A stretch of DNA of 64,000 nucleotides from Toxonevra muliebris (Eukaryota; Arthropoda; Insecta; Diptera; Pallopteridae). The first letter of the stretch is position 1. Each line of letters begins with the position of its first letter. This document shows, one piece after another, positions 1 through 11,605 of the stretch. A program made the position numbers and the translations under genes. Under the pieces are notes generated by a model that was not told the DNA's origin, searched no databases, and saw only the letters and a list, made by a program, of their open reading frames with translations. Where the stretch lies: contig OY829329.1 in assembly GCA_963691655.1 (NCBI GenBank), positions 15,204,708 through 15,268,707 on the forward strand. The letters are read 5' to 3'.

Positions 1-2221
1 TTTTTTTTTTTACAGCGAGTCAAAGTTTTCATTTTTTAGCCGAAGGGAGCTGAATACTAAGTGCAAAAAGTGTTATAAATTGAAGTCGGAGAAAAATCTT
101 AATGGCAAAGTTTTATAATACAATTTTATGACGATCATTTTTGTAGAACATTTTAACCCTTTAGTTCCTCTTTTTAGGGGTCCATTTGACCCCATTTTTG
201 ATGAAAACCTGAAAAGTCGTTTTAAAAAAGATATTCAAAAATATTTGCCAGAAAATTTCACTAAAGGTCACCAAAAACATGAAAGTCATATATATAACGG
301 TTAACCGTGGACTGTGTAATTTAGGAACGCTGAGCTCGAATTTGATGACCTGGGTTGCTTTTAACTATTACACTGCCCACACCTAATGTATGGGCAAACT
401 TCAAGAGACTTTTTAGAGAGCTTATTTTTCTTGTATCTGGAGATACTTTTACAATGTACCAGAGGTGATATTGATCAAAGTTTTGTGGAAACATGAGCTG
501 CATTTGTTAGTCTCACTTAGACAAAGTAAGAAAGCAAGCAAATAAAAATTATTTATGTTTTTTTTTTTTTGTGTTATGAAAACACATTAAAATAAAATAC
601 CTACTCAAAACATATCCTGGTTTATATGGGATTTGTTGTTGTAGTTGTTGTTTTAAGTTTCAATTGGGTAGTGGTTAAATAAACACACAATCAATTAAAA
701 ATATTCATGTTGAATTTATGAATTATTACAAACAACAAGAAGCAGTCAGCAGCTAGCCAACTAAAAAAAGCAAAAAACCAACAAGCAAACATCAGTCCTA
801 CTTTGGCAATTGTTGTTGCTGTTACTCACCAAGCAGCAGCAGCAATAGCAGCAGCAACTAATCAACTTGTTGCTGGAAACGCATTCACTTTCCCAAATAT
901 GTTCACCGGAATTGTAAAACCTATAAAAAGAAATAAAAAAAAGTTTTGTTTGTTTGTTTGTTATTTAAATGCGATTTCCTAACAGTTTAAAAAGATTTCA
1001 GAAAAAATAAAAAACCAGCAAACAACTACAGTAAGCAGCAGCAAAAACCTAACAGCAAAAGGCGCAAAAGAAGCTAAGAAAAAAACGTTGAAAAACGGCG
1101 CGCAAACTCTTTTCACGCGATTGCTTATTTTTGCGCTTTTTTTTCTTTTCTTTTCTATGTTGTTGTTGTTGCTAGTTGTTGGTCGGTCATTCATTCAATT
1201 GTTGGCTGTTAGCTGCTAGCTGTAGTTATTGCCGCTGCTGTGCATAATGGTAATGGTTTGTTGTTGTTGTTGTTGTTGTTCGTTTCGCGCGCGCGCGCGC
1301 TCTATACGGTTAGAAGAAATTTCACTTTCACGAAAGGTCTTCGTACTAATGTTGCACATGCAGCAAACAGGCATCAGCAACAACAAAGTAGCAACGAAGC
1401 AATGGCAAGCATGCAGGCAGGCAGGCAGGCAGGCATTCAGGCAGCCAGCAACAACAACAACAACAGCTCAAACTTGGCACAGTAATATAGCTAGCAGATA
1501 GTTTTGTTAGTAGTAGTAGTAGCAGTGGTTGGTAAATGTTGCACGCCATAGCTAGATGCGGTAGTTGCAACTAGTTGCAAGTACTAAATTGGTACCAGTC
1601 GTAGACTGTCAGTCGCTGTCGTTATTTTATTTAATTTTTTTTTTTTTTTTTTTTTTTTGGTTTTTATGTTTGTTCAACACAAAGACTCTATGCAGGTGGC
1701 TCCAAGTACTGGTAAAGTTTGATAAACAGCAACTAACTTTTGAATGTATGGTATGTAGATACAACAACAAACAAACTAACCAACTCTACCACCAACCAAC
1801 CAGTCAGCTCCCGCCACCTTCATCGTCACCATCCAACTTCCTTAACATCATCAAAAGTTACTGGTTGCTTGTCGCGCACTTAGATTGCTTCAAAAAAAAA
1901 AAAAAAAAAAAACGCGCAAATTAGGAAGCAGTTTTAGTTGATGTATTGATTTTTTTTTTCGTCATTTTTTTTTTTTTTTTGTTTAGCTATTTTCAAAATG
2001 TTAATCGAAGTTCGTTGAATTGTAAAGTGTGGAAAACTTGCATGATCTTTTTTTTTTCAATTTTTATGTGTCTCTTTGGGGGCATTACACGATGTGTCAT
2101 TATAAACCTACCGGCATGTATCTCATTCACAGTATTTCTAATTCACAATAAACAAATGATTTATATTAGTAACAGTTACGATAGGACTCGGCACTTATAT
2201 AGAGTGAGAAACTGGGAACTA
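1..2221. other. AT-rich non-coding DNA with simple repeats
   Basis: No gene is visible. The stretch is AT-rich with homopolymer T and A tracts (for example near 1637-1660 and 1891-1912) and many CAA/CAG/TTG runs. The short open frames here are created by these tracts and show no recognisable domain. The local GC content rises around 1050-1600, where several microsatellites cluster, so a regulatory or untranslated role is possible but not shown. Confidence 0.5.
1225..1470. repeat. Cluster of four different microsatellites
   Basis: Within about 250 bp lie a TTG run (near 1259-1279), an alternating GC run (near 1287-1301) that is striking in such AT-rich DNA, a CAGG tetranucleotide run (near 1413-1435) and a CAA/CAG run (near 1448-1470). 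Open frames across this cluster give poly-L, poly-C or poly-Q/N peptides and are not credible proteins. Alternating GC can adopt Z-DNA; that is general knowledge and is not tested here. Confidence 0.7.
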
Positions 2222-2605
2222 AAAATGTCAAACTGGAAACCAAGAATCAATAAATCTGAACCAAAATTCAAGAACCAAAATTCAAGACCTAAATTTCCCG
2301 AACCAAAATTCAAGAATGAATTTTTCATGAACCAAAATTCAAGAACCAAATTTCCCGAACCAAATTCAAGAAACAAATTTTCCGAACCAAAATTCCCGAA
2401 CCAAAATTCTGGAACCAAAATTCAAGAACCAAAATTCAAGAATCAAATTTCCCGAACCAAATTCAAGAAGCAAATTCTAGAACCAAATTTTCCGAACCAA
2501 ATTCTAGACCTGAATTTCCCGAACCAAAATTCAAGAACCAAAATTCAAGAACCAAATTTCCCGAACCAAATTCAAGAACCAAAATTCCAGAAGCAAAATT
2601 CATTT
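2222..2605 (+). repeat. Degenerate 16-18-bp tandem repeat (AACCAAAATTCAAGAA type)
   Basis: Units of about 16-18 bp with the core AACCAAAATTCAAGAA alternate with variants containing TTTCCCG. The array forces an open frame rich in N, P, K and F on the plus strand and one rich in F, G, S and L on the minus strand. Neither is a credible protein. The core ACCAAAATTCA is also the commonest word in the array at 25060-25915 and, inverted, at 62680-64000, so these may be one family. Confidence 0.8.
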
Positions 2606-3435
2606 CATTTCACCATTTCACACAATCAGTTAGCCCATTAATGCTCAGATCATCCTGATTCGGACAATCTCTTTCAATCCTGTGCCTGCACCCGGTTTCC
2701 TCACTATTTTGGAGTATGCTCTATCGTTTCCCAGGGTCAAAATTTGATCACAGGGGAAAGTCAATGAGATATCGAAATCATGTCCTTCACGATAAAAAAA
2801 AAAATGTAGTACAAAAAATTGAAATTGATTATTCGGAGAATTTTTTTTGTTATTTTCAAGCATTTTTTTGAGGTTAAGAAAGAAAATCGGAAACAAAAAC
2901 TATAAAGAAAAATTATAAAAATTTTTATATACTTTTGTCCTTAGTCTGAAAATGAATCACAAATATTTACTTAGAAAAAAATCCCAACAATGTGGAGATC
3001 AGTCTCTTTTTCTCCCATATTTTTATTTAAAACCGCTCCCCCCCCATAATGGGGGAAGGCATTGTCAAAACCAATTTTGGACCGTGTGAAACGATAAAGC
3101 ATGCCCAAAAATAGTGAAAAATCGCAGTGAGGTTAGCATTTATTCTTACAGATACAGGATTGAAAAAGACCTTGCAAATCGGGGTGTATGATGAAGGAAC
3201 CTAATTTTCACAAGAACTGTTCTTATTTTTATACCAAACAACTTCCCTATAGATACCGAAAAATTAATATCACTTTTCTGATTTTATGTTACTGAAAACT
3301 TTGTCATAATGGCGAAAAACTGTCTTCAGATTGGAGTTTAGCAATTCCAAAAAATATGTAAATTCGCCTGTACGACCCAAGAATGAACAGTGAAACCAAC
3401 AAGTGAGAACTGGAAAAGCCTACAGCCTCAGTTCA
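2606..3435. other. Unique-looking AT-rich stretch, no gene seen
   Basis: No repeat structure or coding motif was recognised. It contains a C run near 3040-3047 and short A/T tracts. The 83-codon minus-strand open frame at 2645-2896 has no recognisable motif and low complexity, so it is not called. Confidence 0.4.
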
Positions 3436-4045
3436 AGAAGTTCAAAAAATCAAGAATGAAAAATTAAATATAGAGAATGTAGAACAAGGAATGAAGAATG
3501 AGGAATGAAGAATGAGAAGTGAGGAATGAAGAATGAGGAATAAGGAATGAGGAATTAAGGATCATGAATCAATAATGAAGTCTGAAAAATTTAGAACTAA
3601 GAATAAGGAACGAAGAATGAGAAACGAAGAATTAGGAATGAAAAATTAGAAATGAGGAATGAAGTATGATGAATAAAAAATGAAGAATAAAGAATGAAGA
3701 ATGATGAATGAAGAATAAAGAACGAGGAATGAAGAATGATGAATGAAAAATGATGAATGAAAAATGAAGAAAGAAAAATGAAAAATGAAGAATGTAGAAT
3801 GAGGAATGAGGAAAGAAAAGAATGAAGAATGAAGAATGAAGAATGAAGAATGAAGAATGAAGAATGAAGAATGAAGAATGAAGAATGAAGAATGAAGAAT
3901 GAAGAATGAAGAATGAAGAATGAAGAATGAAGAATGAAGAATGAAGAATGAAGAATGAATAATGAATAATGAAAAATAGAAAATGAGGAATGAGGAATGA
4001 GGGATGAGGAGTGGAGGATGGAAAACGAAGAATGATGAATGGTGC
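3436..4045 (+). repeat. 7-bp tandem repeat (GAATGAA)n
   Basis: The unit GAATGAA is degenerate at both ends (3436-3810 and 3960-4045) and close to perfect from about 3815 to 3958. Seven is not a multiple of three, so all frames cycle through the same 7-residue peptide. This explains the overlapping minus-strand open frames rich in H, S, F and I, which are artefacts. Confidence 0.9.
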
Positions 4046-4700
4046 AGTCTTTCCATTCTCCCTCTCCTCACTTTCTACTGTAAAGAACAGATACCTGTTG
4101 CACCTTCTCGTCTGTCTCTTGCCTTTCTGTCTTTTGTTTACTGCTTCGAGTTCCTTTGCCTCAAACCTCTTCAGCGTCTCCTTCCTTTTTTCTCTCTCAT
4201 CCACTCTGTAGAGCAGCAGTGCCACCTATACATACATAATGTACGATTGAGCACTTTTTCTATGGAAATGACCTCAGTACGTGTGAAATTTCTTACGCTC
4301 ATTTGCCTGCGTGCAAGTCTTCGGCCTACGCTGCTGTAGAGTAAAGAATAGTTTCTCTTCCTCTCAGTCTCCCGCCTTTCTTCATTTCCCTCTTTTTCTG
4401 CGTTCAGTATTTTTTCCTCTCTTTCTCCTAGTATTTAGAACTACTTTCTCCCCACCTTTCTTAAATACCGTCTTCTCATTGTCCTTACTGTAAATAATAG
4501 ATTTGTTTCTGCCTTTTTCCTTTCGTCTACTTTATTTTTATTCTTTGTTTTTCCTTATCTCTTTCTCTCTTTCCTCCTTTCCCGCTCTTTCTCCATTCTG
4601 CCTTTTTCCTCACTGTTTCGAGGTCTTTTCTCTCTCCACCCTCCTTCTTTTTCTGTGCTCTCATTTTTTTTCTCTCTCACCCCAGTCAAGCCTTTGAATA
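4046..4700 (+). other. Pyrimidine-rich tract (CTTTTCCTCTC-like)
   Basis: The plus strand is strongly enriched in C and T with irregular TCTCC/TTTCC words. The tract directly follows the purine-rich GAATGAA array, so strand asymmetry flips at about 4050. Short words around ACTGTAAA recur at about 4077, 4334 and 4488. A similar tract lies at 50820-51730. Open frames here are rich in F, S, L and P and are composition artefacts. Confidence 0.6.
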
Positions 4701-5929
4701 ATTTTTCTTTGCATTATTTTTTACATCAATTTCATACCTTCTAGCAAAATGAGTCATTCAATTAAAAATATCCTTAGTTTTTATGCTCCTCACTTGCTGC
4801 TCCCAAACTATATGAATATTGAATTGTAAATTCACAATAACCTAATTTAATGCTATGATGCATTGGAGCTTGCCATTCGAATAGAGGTTACCTTCATCTC
4901 AATTGGACTACTGCACAACGAATTACTATTAACAATGGTGCATGCCCCGTGCATCTTCAAAATGGTAGTGGTAGGTAGTAAACAGCTTGTCTAGTTACTT
5001 CCTGAATTCCACTTTCAACGAAAGGTCAATTCCATTATATACGGCTATATGCATTACGAATACTTAGTTATGTCAGTGCTTACTATACGGTAGTTAGTAG
5101 TTGCCCATTTTTGTAATCGATGACGATGACGATGCGATGAATGAACGAATGTTTTGGTATTGTGTGGAATTGTGTGTGCTTCTTCATTTTTTTTTTCTTC
5201 TTTTTTTTTCATTTTATGGGTAATTTTGCAATGTCTCCTCAATACTTATTCAAATGTCAACCAAGTCACGAACGCCATGCGCTAAATATTTTTAAAAGTT
5301 TCAATTTTTATTTCTTTCTTTGTTTATTATGGTTGCAAAAATTTGTAAGCATGGAATAGTTTTAGCCATAAGGTAGTACCAACTTGTGATAGCTAATCAT
5401 AAATAAATAGGTATTTATATGCAAAAAGAAGCTTTATGCATAGTTATTTGTAACATATATGATTCATATGTAGTTAGGGTATTTATTTCAAAATACCTTG
5501 GCGGATTTTCAGAAATATTTAAGTTTTCCCGCTGAATCATTCCCTTTTGGATTTTACCATATAAAATTTGTGGTCACACAAAATGCAAATATTACACGGT
5601 AGCACCGTGTAAAATCGTTTTTCACGAAAGTTTTGAGTTGTGAAATAACTTTTCAGAGACGTCCTTTTTAAGATATTCAAGTTGTTTTATTTTTAAACCT
5701 AGAAATATAAAGCTGTTCGGATTTTGTCGGGCTATAGGATATCTAGACAACCATTTCCTGTTTTTGTGGTTTCTAAAATGTTTCCCGAATTGGTAAGATA
5801 TAAGCCTTGATCAAAACATGAAGCCCACCCTTCCTCCAAACACCACATCTTTTCCAATTTGAGATTATGCCGTATTGCATACCCTTCTTTAATTATTTTC
5901 CTTAGTTTAAAATTATCAATGACTCTTGA
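4701..5929. other. Unique-looking non-coding stretch with one perfect palindrome
   Basis: No gene is recognised. A 21-bp perfect hairpin sits at 5592-5612: TTACACGGT, AGC, then ACCGTGTAA. It could be the end of an unrecognised transposon or a protein-binding site. The rest is AT-rich with T tracts near 5187-5210. Confidence 0.45.
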
Positions 5930-6990
5930 ATGTGCTTAGTGGTATGAATGCAGATTCAACCTGAGATTTCTGAAAGATCGAAACCTCGTTGCCTTCCCGT
6001 TGTCCTCTCTATGTTTCGATGTACAGAAACTCATACGAACTAGGTACGTACGGATTTCCCTGCATTGTTTTACTAGATTGGATATTGAGACGGCTAAATC
6101 AAGACTCTTAATTGCAGACCAGCCGTCCGAGAGGATAGCGATATTTTTTTTAAACGCTGTCAGAATTATGCACGCCTCCTCCTCCTACTTTTGCTAAAAT
6201 TTACTCTTACATCAGCTGAATTAAGGAGGACCACCGATCGATTATTCCTATTCTCTCCGAGAAAATCACTGCTTCAACGCCACATTCCGTTTTGGATCCG
6301 TTTGTGAATACTATGGTGTCAAAGCTATTTACTTTCATGCTGTTGCTTCATTCCTTCCGTGAGAGCAAATTTACCGTGAAGTTTTTTTCTATTGAAAATC
6401 ACGGTTAGAATGATGTAGTCCGTTTTATTGGCTATCAGACATGAGCCGACGACCATAATTCTTTCTTTCCAGTATCCCGCTTCCTTTAACCTAAACGAAC
6501 AAACGGTGGTTCCCAACTGCTCGATAAAGAGATCTATTAGTATCAGGTGTATAAGAATCTTGAGAGCCCGTGTTGGGGTATGACCGAATGGCTCCTGTGA
6601 TTCGTACGTATGCTGATCTTTATATGCGTTAAAAATTAGTTTTGATTTTATTCTTACTCAGGATTTTTCATCACATCAAGACTCCATGCGTTAAGATTGA
6701 ACGTAAAACCGCTTTGTACATCCTTGAGGCAAATTTTTCGGGTGAAGCTCCATTTTTTTACTAAGCATTCTTTTGCAGGTATGGAATACGATGCTCACCT
6801 TCTTCACCCGATGTTCCGTGTCCAGTCTCCTATTAAGTTTAGAATCCAGGATAATAACCACGTACCTAGTGCTAGGTTGAAAGAGACAATGTTTGTTCAA
6901 TGAGTTCCGGAGGGTCAAGGCCGAATGGTTCTCCTGCAGTTCCTACGCACGTTGATCCTTGAATGTGTTTGATTCACGTTAGTTCTTAGT
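5930..6990 (-). pseudogene. LINE ORF2 remnant: reverse transcriptase tail plus RNase H
   Basis: Read on the minus strand, the region holds pieces typical of the C-terminal half of a LINE polyprotein of the RNase H-bearing I/R1/LOA group. In order these are an RT tail with IILDSKLNRR and HTCKRML (about 6735-6870), ITGAIRSYP (about 6575-6625), RLKEAGYWKE (about 6465-6500), an RNase H start IVFTNGSKTECG (about 6285-6320) and SDGWSAIKSLDL (about 6085-6125). The usual TDGS aspartate is replaced by N. The pieces lie in different frames and are separated by stops, so the copy is dead. The ITGA-like DNA appears twice (6560-6625 and 6930-6990), which suggests two abutted fragments or an internal duplication. 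LINE-related motifs are established; the clade is inferred. Confidence 0.8.
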
Positions 6991-7263
6991 TCACTATTAC
7001 TTATTCCATTTACCTGTCCCGGTATTTTTTCTTTTAAATTTAAAATTGATTTCTATTTTAAAGCAGTTTTAAAATTTACCAATTTTTGGCTGATTAGATA
7101 CAATATAACCTGAGATATCTTGAGCATTCAGCAACTTATAATACAAATTTTTGTAGAATATTTTTCTGGAACAACTCTTTAACTGCCTTCCATGTGGGTC
7201 TTTTTGACATGTAATCATCTTAGCTCACTGTATGGGGAAATTTAAAAAATGTATAATGGTCTA

Positions 7264-7580
7264 TACACATTGACGACAGCAGCTACACGAACGCACGACT
7301 ATGAAATTCTGCCGGCTACAACTGTCGCCGTGTAGTCAGCTACTAAACACAATGGAAGCGGCACCACCTGCAGCAAACACAGCCAAAACAACAAAAGCAA
7401 ACTCTCTTCTATCTCTGTCGCTTGTCAAATTAGAAATAGATTTACAATTGGCTACAGCCACAATTGTGGTCGGTGGTTATGTGGTCGTGTCGTCGCCAAA
7501 ATAATCGTCTCCATAATAACATGTTTTTTTTTTTTTATAATTTGACAGATGTAGTCGTGTAGCTGCCGTCGTCAATGTGT
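7264..7580. mobile_element. Short inverted-repeat element (MITE), possibly hAT-like
   Basis: The ends form a ~27-bp inverted repeat with one early mismatch: left ACACATTGACGACAGCAGC and on to about 7290, right its complement at 7555-7580. The flanks ATGGTCTA (7256-7263) and ATGGTGCA (7581-7588) match at 6 of 8 positions, compatible with a decayed 8-bp target duplication. CGTGTAG/CGTGTCG words recur inside, as subterminal transposase sites often do. No transposase is present. The 67-codon open frame inside has no recognisable motif. Confidence 0.65.
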
Positions 7581-7701
7581 ATGGTGCATAAAATGTAAAT
7601 AACTGCATTTTTCTATATTTCCCTCTCGCTCAGACAGTTGTGCGATATGAAACTGCCAACTCTCAACAACTAAGAGAATAGAGGACAGTAAATTTAAATA
7701 C

Positions 7702-7961
7702 CAGTGTGGCCAACTCATCGCTTTTCCCGCTGATTTTAGTGATTTAGCGCTCAGCGCGTTTTTTTTCAATTTAAAATATCTTCGAAAAATCGAAGAAATT
7801 GTCATTGAAGTATCAGAGGTGTGCCTGTATTAGTGAAAATGTTTAAGTGTATTGAGTTTTGTCGCACTTTTATAAGGAAAAAATTTAACTTTTCTTTTTA
7901 GAAAATACGCGTTTTATTCTTCATTTTGGCGGATTTTGAAAAACAAAAGTTGGCCACACTG
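7702..7961. mobile_element. hAT-like MITE with perfect 8-bp target duplication
   Basis: A 260-bp element bounded by perfect 14-bp inverted repeats CAGTGTGGCCAACT (7702-7715) and AGTTGGCCACACTG (7948-7961). It is flanked on both sides by TTAAATAC (7694-7701 and 7962-7969). CAG-starting inverted repeats with 8-bp duplications are the signature of the hAT superfamily. There is no coding capacity, so it is non-autonomous. The perfect duplication suggests a fairly recent insertion. Confidence 0.85.
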
Positions 7962-7976
7962 TTAAATACGTGTGAA

Positions 7977-8161
7977 GTTTGTGTGTATATGAGAGAGCAC
8001 TTTAGATACACTTGGTAGATTTCGCTCAATTTACTCACACATTCACACATACAGAAGAGAGGGGTGTAAATTAAAATACTAGCGGAGTTTGTATATATAT
8101 GAGAGCGCACGTCAAATTCATTCGGTATGTTTCGATAAATTTACTCACACATTTACATACG
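7977..8161 (+). repeat. Two diverged direct copies of a ~75-bp unit
   Basis: The unit GTTTGTGTGTATATGAGAGA... through TTTACTCACACATTCACATA occurs at about 7977-8052 and again at 8090-8161, with roughly 20-25 percent divergence. It starts immediately outside the hAT-like MITE. No coding function is evident. Confidence 0.7.
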
Positions 8162-9595
8162 TAATTTAGTCGTGGCAGAATTATTTGTTAGTGTTAAACG
8201 TATGGATATCGATTATACCATACAAACAGAGAAGTCGCCATGGGCTCTCCCGCAGTTTCATGGCATTCAGTTGTTTGAACTGCTTACACATCCAATCTCC
8301 TGCGTACCTTGAACGCATCCATTGTTTTTTTTTTTTTAATTTTTCTGTAGAATTCATCTTTAAAATGGTTTCAACACTACCGTCCCGATTTTTATCTCAC
8401 TGGAGATTAATGCCTTTTAAAGGTTTTTACTCAATCTTCAATATTTCCTTGCTTGTTGTGTTACGCCTGAAAACTTGAGCACAAAGTTGAGCCTCTGTCT
8501 ACGTATACCTATTTAAGTTAATGAACATAAGAAAAAAGTAAAATTAAAATACACTTGTGTTTTCAAAAAACAAAATCAGCATGATCGTATGATCGATTTT
8601 TTCTTTATAGCTTATGTAATACAATCACAGCTTGCTGCTTATTTATTTACCTATTTAATTTTTTTTTTTAAGTTTTCCTTTCTTTCTTCTTTCCACCACC
8701 GAAAAATTACCGATTATAAATGATGCATGTGTCAGAAAGTCATGTCATGCATTACTTACTAGTTACCAACGGTATTCATTAATTCAGTGTGTGTGTGTGT
8801 GTTTTATTGCTCTGATATATGCGCCACCAAAAAAACAGAAAACCAATGAAGGTTTTTTGGACTCGGAATCGGGCATACCGGAAATTCAATCTCTTTTGCT
8901 TGCAAAATGCAGAGATAACAATCTTCTGTGTTTATTTGTTGTTGTTGTTTCGTTAATTTCTTTATTTTATTTTCTTTCTTTCTTTCGCTTTGGACAATAA
9001 ACACTTTAAAAAATTAAGTTAAATTTTATCAAAACATAAAAAACTTTTACGATTTATTGTCGTCGTCCGAATATTCATTCACTCGCTCTCTGATTAAAAT
9101 CGTCACGATAAATTAACCGATAATGAAGAAAGGTTACTATCCATAAAAGTCAATTAAGCGACATACATACCTTCATACAAATCGATCACCAGCCTCTCAT
9201 TTGATTAAACTTAAATTAGTTTTCGATTCGAATTAGTTTAATTTAAATTTCAAAGTTGGAAAGTATCGCAAATTATAAAAGTTTTATGCAGACATCCCTG
9301 GCGCATGGCTTATGCCAAGGAAAAAGTCACGCTGAATCTAAAGTCGAAAAATGAAAGTAAAATAGATTTGAAATTTAATAGTCGATTTTTGAGACATTTT
9401 GATATGAGAAAAAAAAATAAACAATTCGACTTTTAAATTTGAAATTGAGTTTTAAACTTAAAATCGAGTTTAGTTTTTGGATTATGGCAATTAGTCCCGG
9501 GGACAAGGTAAAATGAAAATGGCTACCCTATTTGCTATACATGCAATAAACAAGAGAGCGAATAAGCAAACAAAGTCAACTCTTACAAGAACAAC
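8162..9595. other. Unique-looking non-coding stretch
   Basis: No gene, array or inverted repeat was recognised. It contains a GT microsatellite (near 8788-8801) and T tracts. The 97-codon open frame at 8185-8478 has no recognisable domain. Confidence 0.4.
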
Positions 9596-9830
9596 ACGAA
9601 CTGCGCTCTTTCTCTCTCTCCTTCATATTTATGTTTGTATGTATGTATATATTTGCTCTAAAAGAATTTTTTGCAAATACAACACCAACACAACTAACAA
9701 CAACAGTGAATTTGCTCTATTGTCACTGCACTCTCTGTCTCATATTTATGTATGTATTTGCTTTAAAAGAATATTTGCAAAAACAATACTATTAACAATA
9801 ACAGTAAATTTGATCTATAGTCAATCACTC
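9596..9830 (+). repeat. Two direct copies of a ~110-bp unit with CT-rich head
   Basis: Two diverged copies run from about 9600 and about 9722. Each has CTCTCTCTC-like DNA, then CATATTTATGTATGTAT, then TTTGCTCTAAAAGAAT, an AACAA-rich segment and GAATTTGCTCTAT. The CTCTCT heads could bind GAGA factor in flies; that is inference. Confidence 0.65.
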
Positions 9831-10689
9831 GGTAATTTGAGATGAAACTGAGAGGGCCGACGTCTCTGCTTGTATTACATGGGCACGATTCCCATATTAA
9901 AAATATATTCATATGAAAAAAGTCTGATCAGGGATGATAAATGGATTTTGTACTAAATGTACCAAAAAATGTAGTACTAAAAACGAAAATTGTACAATTT
10001 TAAATAATAAATCTCTAGAATGGTTTTATATTTTAACTATCATAAGTCAATTGTACCTTTAAATTCAAAAACTTTATTTATTGGATTTCAATTGTCTTAT
10101 TTACAAAAATCTATGGAATATTCTCATTTATCTATAACTTATGATTTTATTAAAGTTTTTATTTTTCTTAACCACATTCCATTTCTATAACCTTTTACTT
10201 ACTTACATATGTATATACGGCTAAGTCCTGCTGACATTTCTATCTATTTTAATATTAAATTTATTACATTTTTCCTAGTCTTCTTCTGTTGTTGTTGTTG
10301 TTGTTATTGCTATTATTACTTTTGCTACATCATGTAAATCGCATGAGGCGTTTTTTATCGTATACGATTATTGAAACTGTCAATTCACTTTTTTCATAAA
10401 TCATCTTGACACTTTAATAGTTTTTTTTCTTTCTACTTCATAACTATTGAGAGAAAAACAAAATAACAAGTAAGTGAAAAGAAATTTTAATAAATTTTAT
10501 TACTAAAGAATAGATAAGAAAATTGAACAAGTTTTATATATGTAGTTATAACCATATAAATATATCCGCTTCACAACATTTGTACTTTTTGAAATAATAT
10601 TTGAGGCTTGAATGAAATCAACTGATGAGAAAAATAAGTATATGTGTGCATATTGTGTATGATGATTTTGAATTTTAAAATTATAGATC
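9831..10689. other. AT-rich non-coding stretch
   Basis: Nothing beyond AT-rich DNA and a short TTG run (near 10290-10310) is seen. Confidence 0.4.
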
Positions 10690-11605
10690 AGATAGGTTCT
10701 AATAGGAAAATCCCTTCAAAAGGACCTGCATTGGATTTTTCATTCTTTTTGACTCCAAGTGACTAGAAATGACTGCAAGTGACTGTAAATCCCCATTCAC
10801 TACAAGTGACTTTAAGCGAGTCCAATTGACTTCAAATCCGAATTGACTCCAAGTGACTTCAAGTGACTCCAATTGATTTCAAATTCCAATTGAGTCCAAG
10901 AGACCACATTTTTTTAAGTGTATTCAAGTGACTTCAAAGGATTTCAAGGGACTTCAAGTGACTTCAAGTAATTTCATGTAACTCAAAATAACTTCAAATG
11001 ATTGCAAGTGACTTCAAATCCGAGTTGACTTCAAGTGACTGCATGTGACTTCAAGTGACTTCTTGTAACTTCATGTGACTTCAAGTGACTGCATGTGACT
11101 TCAAGTGACTTCATGTGACTTCAAGTGACTTCAAGTGACTCCAATTGATTTCAAATTCCAATTGAGTCCAAGGACCACATTTAAATTCAAGTGTATTCAA
11201 GTGACTTCAAAGGATTTCAAGGGACTTCAAGTGACTTCAAGTAATTTCATGTGACTCAAAATAACTTCAAATGATTGCAAGTGACTTCAAATCCGAGTTG
11301 ACTTCAAGTGACTGCATGTGACTTCAAGTGACTTCATGTGACTTCAAGTGACTGCATGTGACTTCAAGTGACTTCATGTGACTTCAAGTGACTGCATGTG
11401 ACTTCTAGTGACTTCATGTGACTTCAAGTGACTTCAAGTGATTCCAAGTGACCTCAAGTGACTCCAAAAAACTTCAAGTGACTTTAGAGCAGTCATGATT
11501 TTGAAGCCATAAAATTTGAATTCCTACGATTTCTCATGACTCCAAAAGGGACAAAAGAGACTCTTCTAAATGAATGAAAAATCGGTGATTTCAAAGAAGT
11601 ACGCA
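10690..11605 (+). mobile_element. Half copy of a foldback-like element made of 10-bp repeats
   Basis: About 73 copies' worth of a 10-bp unit AAGTGACTTC (variants with CC, GC or AT) fill 10745-11480. A ~200-bp block appears twice within it: the segment with CCAATTGATTTCAAATTCCA and the following GTGTATTCAAGTGACTTC at about 10863 and 11142. The right border, from GCAGTCATGATTTTGAAG (about 11490) to AATGAATGAAAAATCGGTGA (about 11570-11590), matches the right border of the complete element at 35604-36822. The left border (about 10720-10755) holds a weak inverse of it (GATTTTTCATTC). It therefore looks like one arm, or a collapsed copy, of the same element. Confidence 0.75.

Noticed and set aside
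3632..4225. 197-codon minus-strand frame rich in HSSFFIL
   Set aside because: Generated by the GAATGAA 7-bp repeat.
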